NCBI GenBank assembly: GCA_018241745.1
Contig: JAFEDG010000161.1
Coordinates: 1 to 45,654, forward strand
Direction of reading: 5' to 3'
DNA: 45,654 nt
From: Pseudomonadota bacterium
GTDB taxonomy: Bacteria > Pseudomonadota > Gammaproteobacteria > Burkholderiales > Casimicrobiaceae
Below the pieces are notes generated by a model. It saw only the letters and a list, made by a program, of their open reading frames with translations, was not told where the DNA came from and did no database searches. Position numbers and translations under genes: made by a program. Within the stretch, counting starts at the first letter, position 1. Each line of letters begins with the position of its first letter. Of the stretch, positions 16,867 to 26,755 are shown piece by piece.

Positions 16867-19800
16867 GTGTCCACACGCTGGCAATTCTGGATCGACCGCG
16901 GCGGCACGTTCACCGACATCGTCGCGCGCAGGCCGGACGGCCGCCTGGTCACGCACAAGCTGCTGTCCGAGAACCCCGAGCGCTACGCGGACGCCGCCGT
17001 GCAGGGCATCCGCGAGCTGCTGGGCGTCGCGCCCGGCGGCCGCATCCCCGCCGACGCGATCGCGGCTGTCAAGATGGGCACGACGGTGGCGACCAACGCG
17101 CTGCTGGAGCGCAAGGGCGAGCGCACGCTGCTGCTGATCACGCGTGGCTTCGGCGACGCGCTGCGCATCGCGTACCAGAACCGGCCCAAGCTGTTCGTGC
17201 GCCGCATCGAGCTGCCGACGCTCCTCTACGAGCGCGTCATCGAGGTCGACGAGCGGATTGGCGCGCACGGCGACGTGATCCTCCCGCTCGATGCCGCGGG
17301 CGCGGCCGCGGCGCTGACTGCGGCGCGTGCCGACGGCTTTGCGGCCGTGGCGATCGTCCTGATGCATGGGTATCGCTACCCGGCGCACGAGCAGGCGCTG
17401 GCCGCGCTCGCGCGCGACGCGGGCTTCACGCAAGTCTCCGTGTCGCATGTCGCATCGCCGCTGATGAAGCTCGTCGCGCGCGGCGACACGACGGTCGTCG
17501 ACGCCTACCTGTCGCCTATCCTCCGCCGCTACGTCGAGCAGGTGGAGCGCGACCTGGGACCCGGTCCGCGGCTGCAGTTCATGCAGAGCAGCGGCGGCCT
17601 CACCGACGCGCACCGCTTCCAGGGCAAGGACGCGATCCTGTCGGGGCCCGCAGGCGGCATCGTTGGCGCGGTGGAGATCACGCGGCGCGCAGGGTTTACG
17701 AAAATGATCGGCTTCGACATGGGCGGCACGTCGACGGACGTCACGCACTGGGCCGGCCAGTACGAGCGCGCGTTCGACACGGAAGTCGCCGGTGTGCGCC
17801 TGCGCGCGCCGATGATGAAGATCCACACGGTGGCGGCGGGCGGCGGCTCGATCGTCGGCTTCGACGGCACGCGCTTTCGTGTCGGGCCGCAGTCGGCCGG
17901 GGCCAACCCGGGACCGCGCGCCTATCGCCGCGGCGGCCCGCTGACGGTGACCGACTGCAACGTGATGGTCGGCAAGATCGATCCCGCGCTGTTCCCGCAC
18001 GTGTTCGGTCCCGACGGCAACGAGCCCCTCGACGCGGACGCGGTCCGCGTCGCGTTCGCCGCGCTGGCGGAAGAAGTCAACGCGGCCACGGGCGGCACGC
18101 GGACGCCGGAGGAGATCGCAGAAGGCTTCCTGCGCATTGCCGTCGAGAACATGGCCAACGCGATCAAGCACATCTCGGTGCAGCGCGGCTACGACGTTAC
18201 CGGCTACACGCTGTGCTGCTTCGGCGGGGCCGGCGGCCAGCATGCGTGCGCGGTGGCCGACGCGCTGGGCATGACGCGGGTGCTGATCCATCCGCTCGCG
18301 GGCGTGCTGTCTGCGTTCGGCATGGGCCTCGCCGCGGTGCGCACGCTGCGCCAGCGCGCGCTGGAGGCGCGGCTGGACGATGCGGCCCTCGCGCTCGCGG
18401 ACGACGCGCTGGCGGAGTTGGAGAAGGCCGCGCGCGCCGACCTTGCCGCGCAGCAGGTCGCCACCGACGCGATGTCGCTGCATCGCTCGCTGCACCTCAA
18501 GTACGAAGGCACCGACACGACGCTGGACATCGCGTGGCGGCGGGACGTCGCGGCGCTGACTGCCGACTTCGAGGCGCGCTACCGGCAGCAGTACGGCTTC
18601 CTGATGCCTGGCCGCGCGCTGGTCGTCGAGGCGCTGGCCGTGGAAGCGGTGGGGCACGACGCGACGGCCGATGCCGCGGCCACGCCGTTGCCGCCACGGG
18701 ACGGCGCGCCGCGGGCGGCCAAGACCGTCGCCGTGTGGACGGCGGGGGCCTCGCATTCCGCGCCGGTGTATGTGCGCGACGAGCTGCGGCCCAGCGACGT
18801 GCTCGCGGGTCCTGCGATCGTCAGCGAGCCCAACGCGACGACGGTCGTCGAGCCGGGCTGGCAGGCCGAGGTCACGCCGCGCGACGACATCGTGCTGACG
18901 CGCGTCGTGCCGCTCGCGCGAGCGCATGCGATCGGCACGGCCGCCGACCCCGTGCTGCTCGAGGTGTTCAACAACCTGTTCATGGCGATCGCCGAGCAGA
19001 TGGGCGTGACGCTCGCCAACACGTCGTACTCGGTCAACATCAAGGAGCGGCTCGACTTCTCGTGCGCCGTCTTCGACACGGCCGGCAACCTGATCGCCAA
19101 TGCGCCGCACATGCCGGTGCACCTCGGCTCGATGGGCGAGAGCGTCGCGACGATCATCGCGCGCCGGGGCGGCACGATGCATCGCGGCGACGCGTTCGTG
19201 CTCAACGCGCCGTACAACGGCGGCACGCACCTGCCCGACGTCACGGTGGTCGCGCCGGTGTTCCTCGACGGCGACGCGCCCGAGTTCTACGTCGCCGCGC
19301 GTGGCCATCACGCCGACATCGGCGGTATCACGCCGGGCTCGATGCCGCCGGACTCGCGGACGGTCGAGGAGGAGGGCGTGCTGCTCGACAACGTGCAGCT
19401 CGTCGCGGAAGGCCGTTTCCTCGAGGCCGAGATGCGCGCGATCCTCGGCGGCGGTCGCTACCCGGTGCGCAACGTCGAGCAGAACCTCGCCGACCTGCGG
19501 GCGCAGGTCGCCGCCTGCGCCAAGGGGGCTTCCGAGCTGGCGAAGATGGCGCGCGAATTCGGGCTCGACGTCGTCCGCGCGTACATGCGTCACGTGCAGG
19601 ACAACGCGGAGGAGTCGGTGCGCCGCGTGCTGTCGGTGCTGAAGGACGGCGCGTTCGCCTATCCGCTCGACAACGGCGCCGTGGTGAAGGTGGCGATCCG
19701 CGTCGACCAGGCCGCGCGCAGCGCGACGATCGACTTCACCGGTACGAGCGCGCAGCTCGCGACGAACTTCAACGCACCGTCGGCCGTGTGCAAGGCGGCG

Positions 19801-20487
19801 GTGCTCTACGTGTTCCGCACGCTGGTCGATGACGACATCCCGATGAACGCGGGCTGCCTGAAGCCGCTGACGATCGTGATCCCGGAAGGCTCGATGCTGG
19901 CCCCGCACTACCCCGCCGCGGTGGTCGCCGGCAACGTGGAGACGTCGCAGGTCGTCACCGACACGCTCTACGGTGCACTTGGAGTGCTCGCGGCCTCGCA
20001 GGGCACGATGAACAACTTCACGTTCGGCAACGCGCGCTACCAGTATTACGAAACGATCTCCGGCGGCTCCGGCGCGGGCCCGGGGTTCGACGGCGTCAGC
20101 GTCGTGCAGACGCACATGACCAATTCGCGGCTCACGGACCCGGAAGTCCTCGAGTGGCGCTTCCCGGTGCGCCTCGACAGCTTCCGCATCGTCGAGGGCA
20201 CCGGCGGCGAAGGCAGGTGGCGCGGTGGCAATGGCGGCGAGCGCCGCGTCCGTTTCCTGGAGCCGATGACCGCCGTGATCCTCGCCAACCATCGGAGCGT
20301 CCGGCCTTTCGGCGTGGCCGGAGGCGGCGACGCGCGTGCCGGCCGCAACTGGGTGGAGCGCGCGGACGGCACGCGCGTGGACTTCGGCGCGACGGCCAAG
20401 GTGGACATGGGGCCTGGCGACGTGTTCGTCGTGCAGACGCCGGGCGGCGGCGGCTACGGTCCTCCGATGGAGCGCGGCCGGCGATGA
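16867..20487 (+). CDS. Fused hydantoinase A/B, 5-oxoprolinase family
   Basis: This 1206-residue protein joins both halves of the ATP-dependent hydantoinase/oxoprolinase family. The N-terminal HyuA-type part (about 1-690) opens [14 protein letters not shown], has [13 protein letters not shown] and [15 protein letters not shown], all nucleotide-binding ASKHA motifs. The C-terminal HyuB-type part (about 695-1206) begins [17 protein letters not shown] and ends in [10 protein letters not shown]. The fused form is the arrangement of eukaryotic 5-oxoprolinase and some bacterial enzymes; in many bacteria the halves are separate. The GTG at 16867 gives the conserved N-terminus. It opens a 5-oxoproline, hydantoin or related lactam using ATP. 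The divergent TRAP system is the likely importer. Confidence 0.93.
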   Translation: MSTRWQFWIDRGGTFTDIVARRPDGRLVTHKLLSENPERYADAAVQGIRELLGVAPGGRIPADAIAAVKMGTTVATNALLERKGERTLLLITRGFGDALRIAYQNRPKLFVRRIELPTLLYERVIEVDERIGAHGDVILPLDAAGAAAALTAARADGFAAVAIVLMHGYRYPAHEQALAALARDAGFTQVSVSHVASPLMKLVARGDTTVVDAYLSPILRRYVEQVERDLGPGPRLQFMQSSGGLTDAHRFQGKDAILSGPAGGIVGAVEITRRAGFTKMIGFDMGGTSTDVTHWAGQYERAFDTEVAGVRLRAPMMKIHTVAAGGGSIVGFDGTRFRVGPQSAGANPGPRAYRRGGPLTVTDCNVMVGKIDPALFPHVFGPDGNEPLDADAVRVAFAALAEEVNAATGGTRTPEEIAEGFLRIAVENMANAIKHISVQRGYDVTGYTLCCFGGAGGQHACAVADALGMTRVLIHPLAGVLSAFGMGLAAVRTLRQRALEARLDDAALALADDALAELEKAARADLAAQQVATDAMSLHRSLHLKYEGTDTTLDIAWRRDVAALTADFEARYRQQYGFLMPGRALVVEALAVEAVGHDATADAAATPLPPRDGAPRAAKTVAVWTAGASHSAPVYVRDELRPSDVLAGPAIVSEPNATTVVEPGWQAEVTPRDDIVLTRVVPLARAHAIGTAADPVLLEVFNNLFMAIAEQMGVTLANTSYSVNIKERLDFSCAVFDTAGNLIANAPHMPVHLGSMGESVATIIARRGGTMHRGDAFVLNAPYNGGTHLPDVTVVAPVFLDGDAPEFYVAARGHHADIGGITPGSMPPDSRTVEEEGVLLDNVQLVAEGRFLEAEMRAILGGGRYPVRNVEQNLADLRAQVAACAKGASELAKMAREFGLDVVRAYMRHVQDNAEESVRRVLSVLKDGAFAYPLDNGAVVKVAIRVDQAARSATIDFTGTSAQLATNFNAPSAVCKAAVLYVFRTLVDDDIPMNAGCLKPLTIVIPEGSMLAPHYPAAVVAGNVETSQVVTDTLYGALGVLAASQGTMNNFTFGNARYQYYETISGGSGAGPGFDGVSVVQTHMTNSRLTDPEVLEWRFPVRLDSFRIVEGTGGEGRWRGGNGGERRVRFLEPMTAVILANHRSVRPFGVAGGGDARAGRNWVERADGTRVDFGATAKVDMGPGDVFVVQTPGGGGYGPPMERGRR

Positions 20488-22478
20488 AGCCCGCGCGGGT
20501 CACCGGTGTCGACTGGGTGGTCGGGGGCGCCAATCCCGAAGCGCCGCTGGTCGTGCGGCTGTCGTGGCTCGAATCGACGGTGCGCTGGATCCAGGCGCCG
20601 CGCCGTGGGGACGCGGCCGGCAATCCGGAAACGCGCGTGCGCTTCCTGTTGCAGTTGCTGGAGCGCAATCCGCAGACGCGCGAGGCGTTCGCCCGCACGC
20701 TGGCGCGCACGCTTGGTGACCTGTCGTCCGTGGGCCTGCTGTGCGAGATCGGCCTGCCGCGCGCGCACGCGTTCTTCCAGGAATTCGGGCGGCGGCTGGC
20801 AGAGAAATTCCTGCCCGCGCCACCGGCCAACTCCGAGCTCGCGACGGTCTTCACCCGAATGTTCCCCCGCGCCGGAGACGCGACGTGGATCGCCGACCTG
20901 TCGCCGGCGATGCGCCATGCGATCGTGGACCTGTTCAACGAAGGCGACGTCGACGGCGCGGCGGCGCGTTCGCAGGTGCGCGACGTCGAGGACTCGCTGC
21001 TCGTTCTGGCGAGCGACGCGCAGGCGATCGGGCTGTCGTGGCGCGTGCGTGAACGCCTCGCGGTAGGCCGACCCCGCGAGCTGCCGTTCGCGGAACTCGC
21101 GCACGCCGTATACGCCTGGATGGACGCACCCGCGGCTTCCACCGAGCGGCTCGCGGCGCGCGGGCGCCTCGAGGGCAGCATCGCCGAATGCCGCGCGGCG
21201 CTTGCCGACGCGATGGGCCATCTCGCGCAGCACGGGGTGTCGCTGGACCTCGTGTACACGCTGGAACGCGCGCGGCTGGTGCTGAAGCGGATGCAGCGCC
21301 TGCTCGCGCTGTCGGCGCCGACCAGCACGCGCGACGGCACGATCGCGCGCTTCATCGCCCAGCTCGCCGACGCGCACGCGGGTCAGCAGAGCGTGCGGCT
21401 GCTGCTGCGCGAGAACATGCGGCTGCTCGCGCGCCGCGTGGTCGAGTCCACCGGGCGCACCGGCGAGCATTACCTGACGACCGACGCCCGCGAATACGGC
21501 GCGATGCTGTGGTCGGCGGCGATCGGCGGCGCGGTGACGGGCTTCACGGTACTGATCAAGCTCGCGATCACCGGCCACGGCTCGCCGCTCGCGGTCGAAG
21601 GCCTGGAGGCGTCGCTGAACTACGCGCTGTCGTTCGTCGCGATCCACCTGCTGCACGGAACCCTTGCGACCAAGCAGCCGGCGACGACCGCGGCGACGCT
21701 CGCGGCGCGGCTCGCGGGCGCGCACACGCGCCGGCGCCTGCACGGCTTCGTGTCGGCGGTGGCGAGCCTCGTGCGCTCGCAGATCGCGGCGATCGCCGGC
21801 AACCTCGTGGTCGTCGTCCCCGTGGCGCTCGCGCTGCAGTGGCTGCTGCTCGCCGCGGGCGCCGGCCACCTGCCCGACGCGGATCATGCGCAACACTACG
21901 TCGAGAGCTTTTCACTGAAGGGCGCGACCCCGATCTACGCTGCACTGACCGGCGTGCTGCTGTGGGTGTCGGCGCTGATCGCCGGCTGGTTCGAGAACTG
22001 GGCGAGCTATCGCAGGCTGCCCGCGGCGCTGGCGCGGGCGCCGTGGCTCGTCGAGCGCCTGGGCGAAAGCCGCGCCAAGCGCTTCGCCGCCGGCATCGAG
22101 CGCAACGTGCCGGCGCTGGGCGGCAACATCTCGCTCGGCTTCCTGCTGGGCATGGTCCCCGAGGTCGCGCAGTTCTTCGGCATCCCGTTCGAGGTGCGCC
22201 ACGTGACGCTGGCCACCGGCCAGCTCGCGCTCGCGTGCTATACGCTGGGCAGCAGCGTGTTCGCGACCTCCGCGTTCTGGTGGGCGGTGGCCGGCATCGC
22301 GATGACCGGCTTTCTCAACCTGACGGTATCGTTCTGCCTGGCGATGTGGGTGGCGATACGCTCGACGGCGGCGGGTATCGTCTCGCAACGCCGCCTGTTC
22401 CGTGCGGTGCTGGTCCGGGTGCTGCGCCGGCCCGGCGAATTCATCCTGCCACCGCGCGCGGCTTCCACCGCACCCTGA
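20484..22478 (+). CDS. Membrane protein of the 'site-specific recombinase' (Gcr) family
   Basis: This 664-residue protein matches the family named after the gonococcal Gcr protein. The N-terminal half (about 1-330) is helical and soluble-looking. The C-terminal half has about six membrane helices (roughly 335-362, 380-400, 434-465, 482-507, 548-590 and 596-625). The stretch [20 protein letters not shown] just before the first helix is typical of the family. I see neither a tyrosine- nor a serine-recombinase active site, so the recombinase name should be taken with caution; the real role is unknown. The ATG overlaps the hydantoinase stop (ATGA), implying coupled translation. Confidence 0.8.
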   Translation: MKPARVTGVDWVVGGANPEAPLVVRLSWLESTVRWIQAPRRGDAAGNPETRVRFLLQLLERNPQTREAFARTLARTLGDLSSVGLLCEIGLPRAHAFFQEFGRRLAEKFLPAPPANSELATVFTRMFPRAGDATWIADLSPAMRHAIVDLFNEGDVDGAAARSQVRDVEDSLLVLASDAQAIGLSWRVRERLAVGRPRELPFAELAHAVYAWMDAPAASTERLAARGRLEGSIAECRAALADAMGHLAQHGVSLDLVYTLERARLVLKRMQRLLALSAPTSTRDGTIARFIAQLADAHAGQQSVRLLLRENMRLLARRVVESTGRTGEHYLTTDAREYGAMLWSAAIGGAVTGFTVLIKLAITGHGSPLAVEGLEASLNYALSFVAIHLLHGTLATKQPATTAATLAARLAGAHTRRRLHGFVSAVASLVRSQIAAIAGNLVVVVPVALALQWLLLAAGAGHLPDADHAQHYVESFSLKGATPIYAALTGVLLWVSALIAGWFENWASYRRLPAALARAPWLVERLGESRAKRFAAGIERNVPALGGNISLGFLLGMVPEVAQFFGIPFEVRHVTLATGQLALACYTLGSSVFATSAFWWAVAGIAMTGFLNLTVSFCLAMWVAIRSTAAGIVSQRRLFRAVLVRVLRRPGEFILPPRAASTAP

Positions 22479-22493
22479 CCGAAAGGCCCCTAG

Positions 22494-22973
22494 ATGACCA
22501 CCGTCCATGATTTCACCGTCGACACGATCACCGGGCAGCCGCAGAAGCTCGACCGCTACAAGGGCGAAGTGCTGTTGATCGTCAACGTCGCCAGCCACTG
22601 CGGGTTCACGCCGCAGTACAAGGGCCTCGAGGAGCTGCAGAAGCGCTTCCACGCGCGCGGCTTCGACGTGCTGGGCTTCCCGTGCAACCAGTTCGGCGCG
22701 CAGGAGCCCGGCACCGAGGCGGAGATCGCCCAGTTCTGCGAGACCTCGTTCGGCGTCACGTTTCCGTTGTTCGCCAAGATCGACGTCAACGGTGCCGGCG
22801 CGAACCCGCTGTACAAGTTCCTCAAGGAAGAGAAGCCGGGCATCCTGGGCAGCGAGGCGATCAAGTGGAACTTCACCAAGTTCCTGGTCGACCGCGACGG
22901 GCATGTGCTGAAGCGCTACGCGCCGACCGACACGCCGGACGCGATCGCCGCGGATATCGAAGCCGCGTTGTGA
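22494..22973 (+). CDS. Glutathione peroxidase family thiol peroxidase
   Basis: This 159-residue protein of the GPx/BtuE family reduces hydroperoxides. The catalytic cysteine is Cys36 in NVASHCGFT, replacing the selenocysteine of animal enzymes. The other active-site parts are present: FPCNQFGAQEPG and KWNFTKFLVDRDG with the conserved Trp and Asn. Cys82 (FCETSF) may be the resolving cysteine, as in thioredoxin-dependent members. No signal peptide is seen, so it is cytoplasmic. It lies 15 bases after the membrane protein gene and is probably cotranscribed. Confidence 0.95.
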   Translation: MTTVHDFTVDTITGQPQKLDRYKGEVLLIVNVASHCGFTPQYKGLEELQKRFHARGFDVLGFPCNQFGAQEPGTEAEIAQFCETSFGVTFPLFAKIDVNGAGANPLYKFLKEEKPGILGSEAIKWNFTKFLVDRDGHVLKRYAPTDTPDAIAADIEAAL

Positions 22974-23059
22974 TGCGCGGTTTGTCGGCGCGCCGCGCCG
23001 CGTCGCCGGCTGTAGTATTGCGACATCCACCCTTCCCTGCCGCACCGGCCCGTCTTGCG

Positions 23060-24895
23060 ATGAACAAAGTCACCAGGAATGGCGTGCGTCTGCTGTGGGC
23101 AGCCGCATGTGTGGTCTTGGCGTACGTGGCGCCGCAGGCGAATGCGGCACCGGCGTGGGAAGACCCCGCGAAGACGCTGCGCGTGATGTTCCCGGTGGCG
23201 GAAACGGGGTTCGACCCCGCGCCATCGCAGGACTATTACTCGGCGCATGTCATCCGCATGATCTTCGATGCGCTGTACGTGCCCGACTATCTGGCGCGCC
23301 CGTTTCGCGTCGCGCCCAACACGGCGGCGGGCATGCCGAAGATCTCCGCCGACGGCCGCGTGTGGACGATCGCGATCCGCAAGGGCATCTACTTCGCCGA
23401 CGACCCGGTGTTCAAGGGCAGGCGCCGCGAGCTCACCGCGCAGGACTACGTGTACTCGTTCGAGCGCGTCGTCGACCCGAAGGTCCGCTCGCCCAATGCC
23501 TACTACCTGACCGGCAAGCTCGTCGGCCTCGACGACGCGGTGGCCAGGGCCAAGGCAACCGGCAAGTTCGACTACGATGCCGCAATCCCGGGGCTGCGCG
23601 CGCTCGATCGCTACACGCTGCAGCTGACGCTCGTCGAGCCCGACTACACGCTGATGAACTACCTGCTGCAGTCGGCGCTGTCGGCCGTCGCGCGCGAGGT
23701 GGTCGAGGCGTATGGCGACGCCAACACGTGGGTGATGGACCACCCGGTGGGCACGGGCCCGTACAAGCTCGCCGAATGGCGGCGCGGCCAGAAGATGGTC
23801 CTCGTCGCCAACCCGGGTTATCGCGAGGAATATTTTCCGCCGGCCCCCCCGGGGGCCGATGCGGTCACGCAGGCGGCCGCCGCGGCGATGAAGGGCAAGC
23901 GGCTCCCGCAGATCGGCCGCGTCGAGATCTCGATCATCGAGGAATCGAATCCGCAGCTGCTCGCGTTCGGCGGGGGCACGCTCGACTATGCGAACGTGCC
24001 CGCGGACCTCATTCCCAAGGTGCTGGACCGCGACGGCAAGCTGCTGCCGGAGTACACGTCGGCGGGCGTTACCCGCCAGCGCGTCATCCAGCCCGCGCTG
24101 ACGTATACCTACTTCAACCTCGAGGACCCGGTGGTGGGCGGCCTCACGCCCGACCGGATCGCATTGCGGCGCGCGATCGTCATGGCCATCAACGTCGACG
24201 AATACGTCGCCGTCAACTGGCAGGGGCAGGCGCGCCCCGCCACGCAGATCGTGCCGCCTGAAATGCTGGGGCACATCGCAGACCTGAACATCCGTCCTCC
24301 GTACGATCCCGCCACCGCCAACGCGCTGCTCGACCGCTTCGGCTACAAGGACCGCGACGGCGACGGCTATCGCGAGCTGCCGGACGGCTCGCCGCTCAAG
24401 CTGACGATGGGGTCCACGCCGACGGTGCGCGACCGCGACCGCGACGAGCTCTGGGTCAAGAACCTGCGTGCCGTCGGCATCCGCCTGGACTTCGTCAAGC
24501 AGAAGTGGCCCGAACTGCTGAAGATGGCGCGCGACGCCAACCAGCTGCAGATGTGGGGCGTCGGCTGGATCAACAACAGTGGCGACGGCGACGCGTTCGT
24601 CCAGCTCCTGTACGGGCCCAACGCCGGCCAGTCCAACCTCGCGCGCTTCCGCAACGCGGAGTACGACAAGCTGTACGTCGCCAGCAAGCGCGTGCCGCCC
24701 GGCCCCGCGCGCGACGAGCTGTACCGCAAGATGAACCAGATCGCGCAGGCGTACACGCCGTGGGATCTCGGCATCTATCGCTACGAGAACACGCTGGTGC
24801 GACCGTGGGTGCTGGGCTACGTCAAGAATCCCGCGTTCGAGCACCCGTGGAAGTTCTTCGACATCGACCTCGCGCGGCTCAAGGCCGGGCGCTGA
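23060..24895 (+). CDS. ABC transporter solute-binding protein, family 5 (peptide/nickel type)
   Basis: This is a 611-residue periplasmic receptor with a signal peptide (residues about 1-30, cut near ANAAPAW). It has the domain order of OppA/DppA-type proteins: DPAKTLRVMFPVAETGFDP at the start, HVIRMIFDALYVPDY, WTIAIRKGIYFADDP, HPVGTGPYKLAEWRRG in the family signature region, and LRRAIVMAINVDEYV. Near 430 there is an acidic DRDGDGYRE segment that resembles an EF-hand-like calcium loop, as in other members. No permease or ATPase gene is adjacent, so its transporter partner is elsewhere. The start at 23060 is chosen for the signal peptide. Its last 17 bases overlap the convergent MFS gene. Confidence 0.9.
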   Translation: MNKVTRNGVRLLWAAACVVLAYVAPQANAAPAWEDPAKTLRVMFPVAETGFDPAPSQDYYSAHVIRMIFDALYVPDYLARPFRVAPNTAAGMPKISADGRVWTIAIRKGIYFADDPVFKGRRRELTAQDYVYSFERVVDPKVRSPNAYYLTGKLVGLDDAVARAKATGKFDYDAAIPGLRALDRYTLQLTLVEPDYTLMNYLLQSALSAVAREVVEAYGDANTWVMDHPVGTGPYKLAEWRRGQKMVLVANPGYREEYFPPAPPGADAVTQAAAAAMKGKRLPQIGRVEISIIEESNPQLLAFGGGTLDYANVPADLIPKVLDRDGKLLPEYTSAGVTRQRVIQPALTYTYFNLEDPVVGGLTPDRIALRRAIVMAINVDEYVAVNWQGQARPATQIVPPEMLGHIADLNIRPPYDPATANALLDRFGYKDRDGDGYRELPDGSPLKLTMGSTPTVRDRDRDELWVKNLRAVGIRLDFVKQKWPELLKMARDANQLQMWGVGWINNSGDGDAFVQLLYGPNAGQSNLARFRNAEYDKLYVASKRVPPGPARDELYRKMNQIAQAYTPWDLGIYRYENTLVRPWVLGYVKNPAFEHPWKFFDIDLARLKAGR

Positions 24896-26090
24896 CGGGG
24901 GGCGTGGCGGCGGCCTGCCGCCGGTACGCCACGAACAGCAGGAGCGCCACCGTGGGGAATGCGGCGCCGACCCAGCTCGCGCGCGTCCACCCGCCCGTCG
25001 CGTAGGCCCAGCCGGCGCTCGCGGAGCCCAGCGCGCCGCCGAGGAAGAACAGCGCGAGGAACAGCCCGTTGAGGCGGCTGCGTCGTTCCGGGCCCAGGTC
25101 GAAGATCGCGCGCTGGCCGACGACCAGGTTCGCGGACACGCCGGCGTCGAGCACGATGGCGGCGAGCGTCAGTGCCGTGACGTGCATCGCGTGCGAGACA
25201 AAGCTCACGGCGCCGAGCGCAAACGCGGCGAGGACCGCCATCATCGCGACGAGCGTGATCCGCCGGCCATGGCCGTGGTCCGCAAGGTGGCCCGCGACGG
25301 GCGCCGCGATCGCGCCGGCGACGCCCGCCAATGCAAAGAGGCCGATGCCGCGCTGCGTGAGCCGGAACGCGGGCGAAGCGAGGTACAGCGGCACGGCGGT
25401 CCAGAACAGGCTGAACGCGCCGAACAGGCAGGCCTGGAAGGCCGCACGCCGCCGCAGCACGGGCTCGGTGCGCAACAGTGTCCACAGCGAGCCGAGCAAT
25501 GCGGGATAGGCGAGCGCCGGCGCGGGCTGGCGCGGCGGCAACGCGCGCGCGAGCACGATCGCGAGCAGGGACATCAAGCCTGCGGAGATGCCGAACACCG
25601 CGTGCCACCCGGCGGCGTCGGCGACGAAGCTCGCGACCGGGCGCGACAGCATGATGCCCAGCAACAGTCCGCTGACCACGCGGCCCACCGCGCGGCCACG
25701 CATCGCGTCGGGCGCGAGGTGCGCCGCGAACGGCACGATGATCTGCGCGGCCGTCGCGGCCATCCCCATCGCCGCCATTGCCGCGAAGAAGGGGACCGCC
25801 GCCGGCGCCCACGTGGCTACCGCCAACGCGCACGCGCACAGCGCGACCAGCGTCGTGACGAGACGCCGGTTCTCGACGATGTCGGCCAGCGGGACGACGA
25901 ACAGCAGGCCTGCGCAGTAGCCGACCTGCGTGATCGTGACGACGAGCGCCGCGACGCCTGCGGGGAGCGCGAGCGACGACGCGATCGGCGCGAGCAGCGG
26001 CTGCGCGAAATAGAGGTTGGCGACGATGACGCCGGTGGCGAACGCCAGCAGCGCCGTCACGCGCGGCAATCCTGCCGCCGGGTCGCTCAC
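24879..26090 (-). CDS. MFS transporter
   Basis: This 403-residue protein of the major facilitator superfamily has about 12 membrane helices. It resembles the drug/small-molecule exporter or sugar-efflux group: LLFVVPLADIVENRRLV in the loop 2-3 region, a central loop with LPPRQPAPALAYP, and a second half GHLADHGHGRRITL repeating the loop motif. A GTG start at 26090 overlaps the GntR stop (GTGA), so it is translated as the last gene of the cyclase operon. It could export a toxic intermediate or import the substrate; sequence does not decide. Its 3' end overlaps the facing SBP gene by 17 bases. Confidence 0.9.
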   Translation of the reverse strand: MSDPAAGLPRVTALLAFATGVIVANLYFAQPLLAPIASSLALPAGVAALVVTITQVGYCAGLLFVVPLADIVENRRLVTTLVALCACALAVATWAPAAVPFFAAMAAMGMAATAAQIIVPFAAHLAPDAMRGRAVGRVVSGLLLGIMLSRPVASFVADAAGWHAVFGISAGLMSLLAIVLARALPPRQPAPALAYPALLGSLWTLLRTEPVLRRRAAFQACLFGAFSLFWTAVPLYLASPAFRLTQRGIGLFALAGVAGAIAAPVAGHLADHGHGRRITLVAMMAVLAAFALGAVSFVSHAMHVTALTLAAIVLDAGVSANLVVGQRAIFDLGPERRSRLNGLFLALFFLGGALGSASAGWAYATGGWTRASWVGAAFPTVALLLFVAYRRQAAATPPVSARP

Positions 26091-26755
26091 GCCGTCACCA
26101 CCATCTGCATCGACCGTCGCACGTGCTCGCGCATCAGGGCTTCGGCGCGGTCCGCGTCGCGCTTGCGCAACGCAGCGGCGATCGCCCGATGCTCGGCCGG
26201 TGCTGCGCCGGCGCGGCCGGGCAGCGCGCCGCTGCTCCAGCGGTAGAGCCGCACGAGGTCGTAGACCTCCTGCGCCAGCACGGTACCGATCCGTGCGTTG
26301 CCGCAGCCGTCGACGATGGCCTGGTGGAAGCTGAACCGGTAGTCGACGGTGAACGCGTTGCGCGTGCCGGCCCGCTCGGTGTCGCGCGCGAGTCGTTCCA
26401 GCGCTGCGTCGGTCATGTGCGTCGCCGCGAGGCGGCACGCCATCCCCTCGAGGCACTCGCGCAGCTCGAAGATGCCGACGATGGCGGCGCGGTCCAGCGT
26501 GACGACGCGTGCCCGCTGGTAAGCCTCGCGCACGACGAGCTTGCGGCCCTCCAGCCGGCGCACGGCCTCGCGGACCGGGCCGCGACTCATGCCGAAGCGC
26601 TTGGCGAGCTCGGCTTCGTTGACGATCGCGCCGGGCTTCAGCTCCCCGCTGCGCAGCAGCGCGACGATGCCGCGCAACGCCTCGTCGCCGAGCGTCGCGT
26701 CGTCCGCGCGGGCTATTCCGCCTTGATGCCTTGTGCCGCCACCACCTTGTGCCAC
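26087..26755 (-). CDS. GntR-family regulator with FCD domain, second copy
   Basis: This 222-residue regulator has a winged helix-turn-helix (ELAKRFGMSRGPVREAVRRLEG) and a C-terminal FCD domain with FHQAIVDGCGNARI and PAEHRAIAAALRKRDADRAEALMREHV. The start is uncertain. A GTG at 26755, preceded by AGGAG, lies inside the 3' end of the Bug2 gene (43-base overlap); a TTG at 26677 is the alternative. It sits within the cyclase-AtuA-DUF4387-Bug-MFS operon and most likely controls it, with the 28-bp palindrome at 30615-30642 as the candidate operator. It probably responds to the carboxylate taken up by this system. Confidence 0.9.
   Translation of the reverse strand: MAQGGGGTRHQGGIARADDATLGDEALRGIVALLRSGELKPGAIVNEAELAKRFGMSRGPVREAVRRLEGRKLVVREAYQRARVVTLDRAAIVGIFELRECLEGMACRLAATHMTDAALERLARDTERAGTRNAFTVDYRFSFHQAIVDGCGNARIGTVLAQEVYDLVRLYRWSSGALPGRAGAAPAEHRAIAAALRKRDADRAEALMREHVRRSMQMVVTA

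Noticed and set aside
16684..20292. A 1202-codon minus-strand frame opposite the hydantoinase gene
   Set aside because: Same shadow-frame composition, and the opposite strand encodes an unmistakable HyuA/HyuB fusion.
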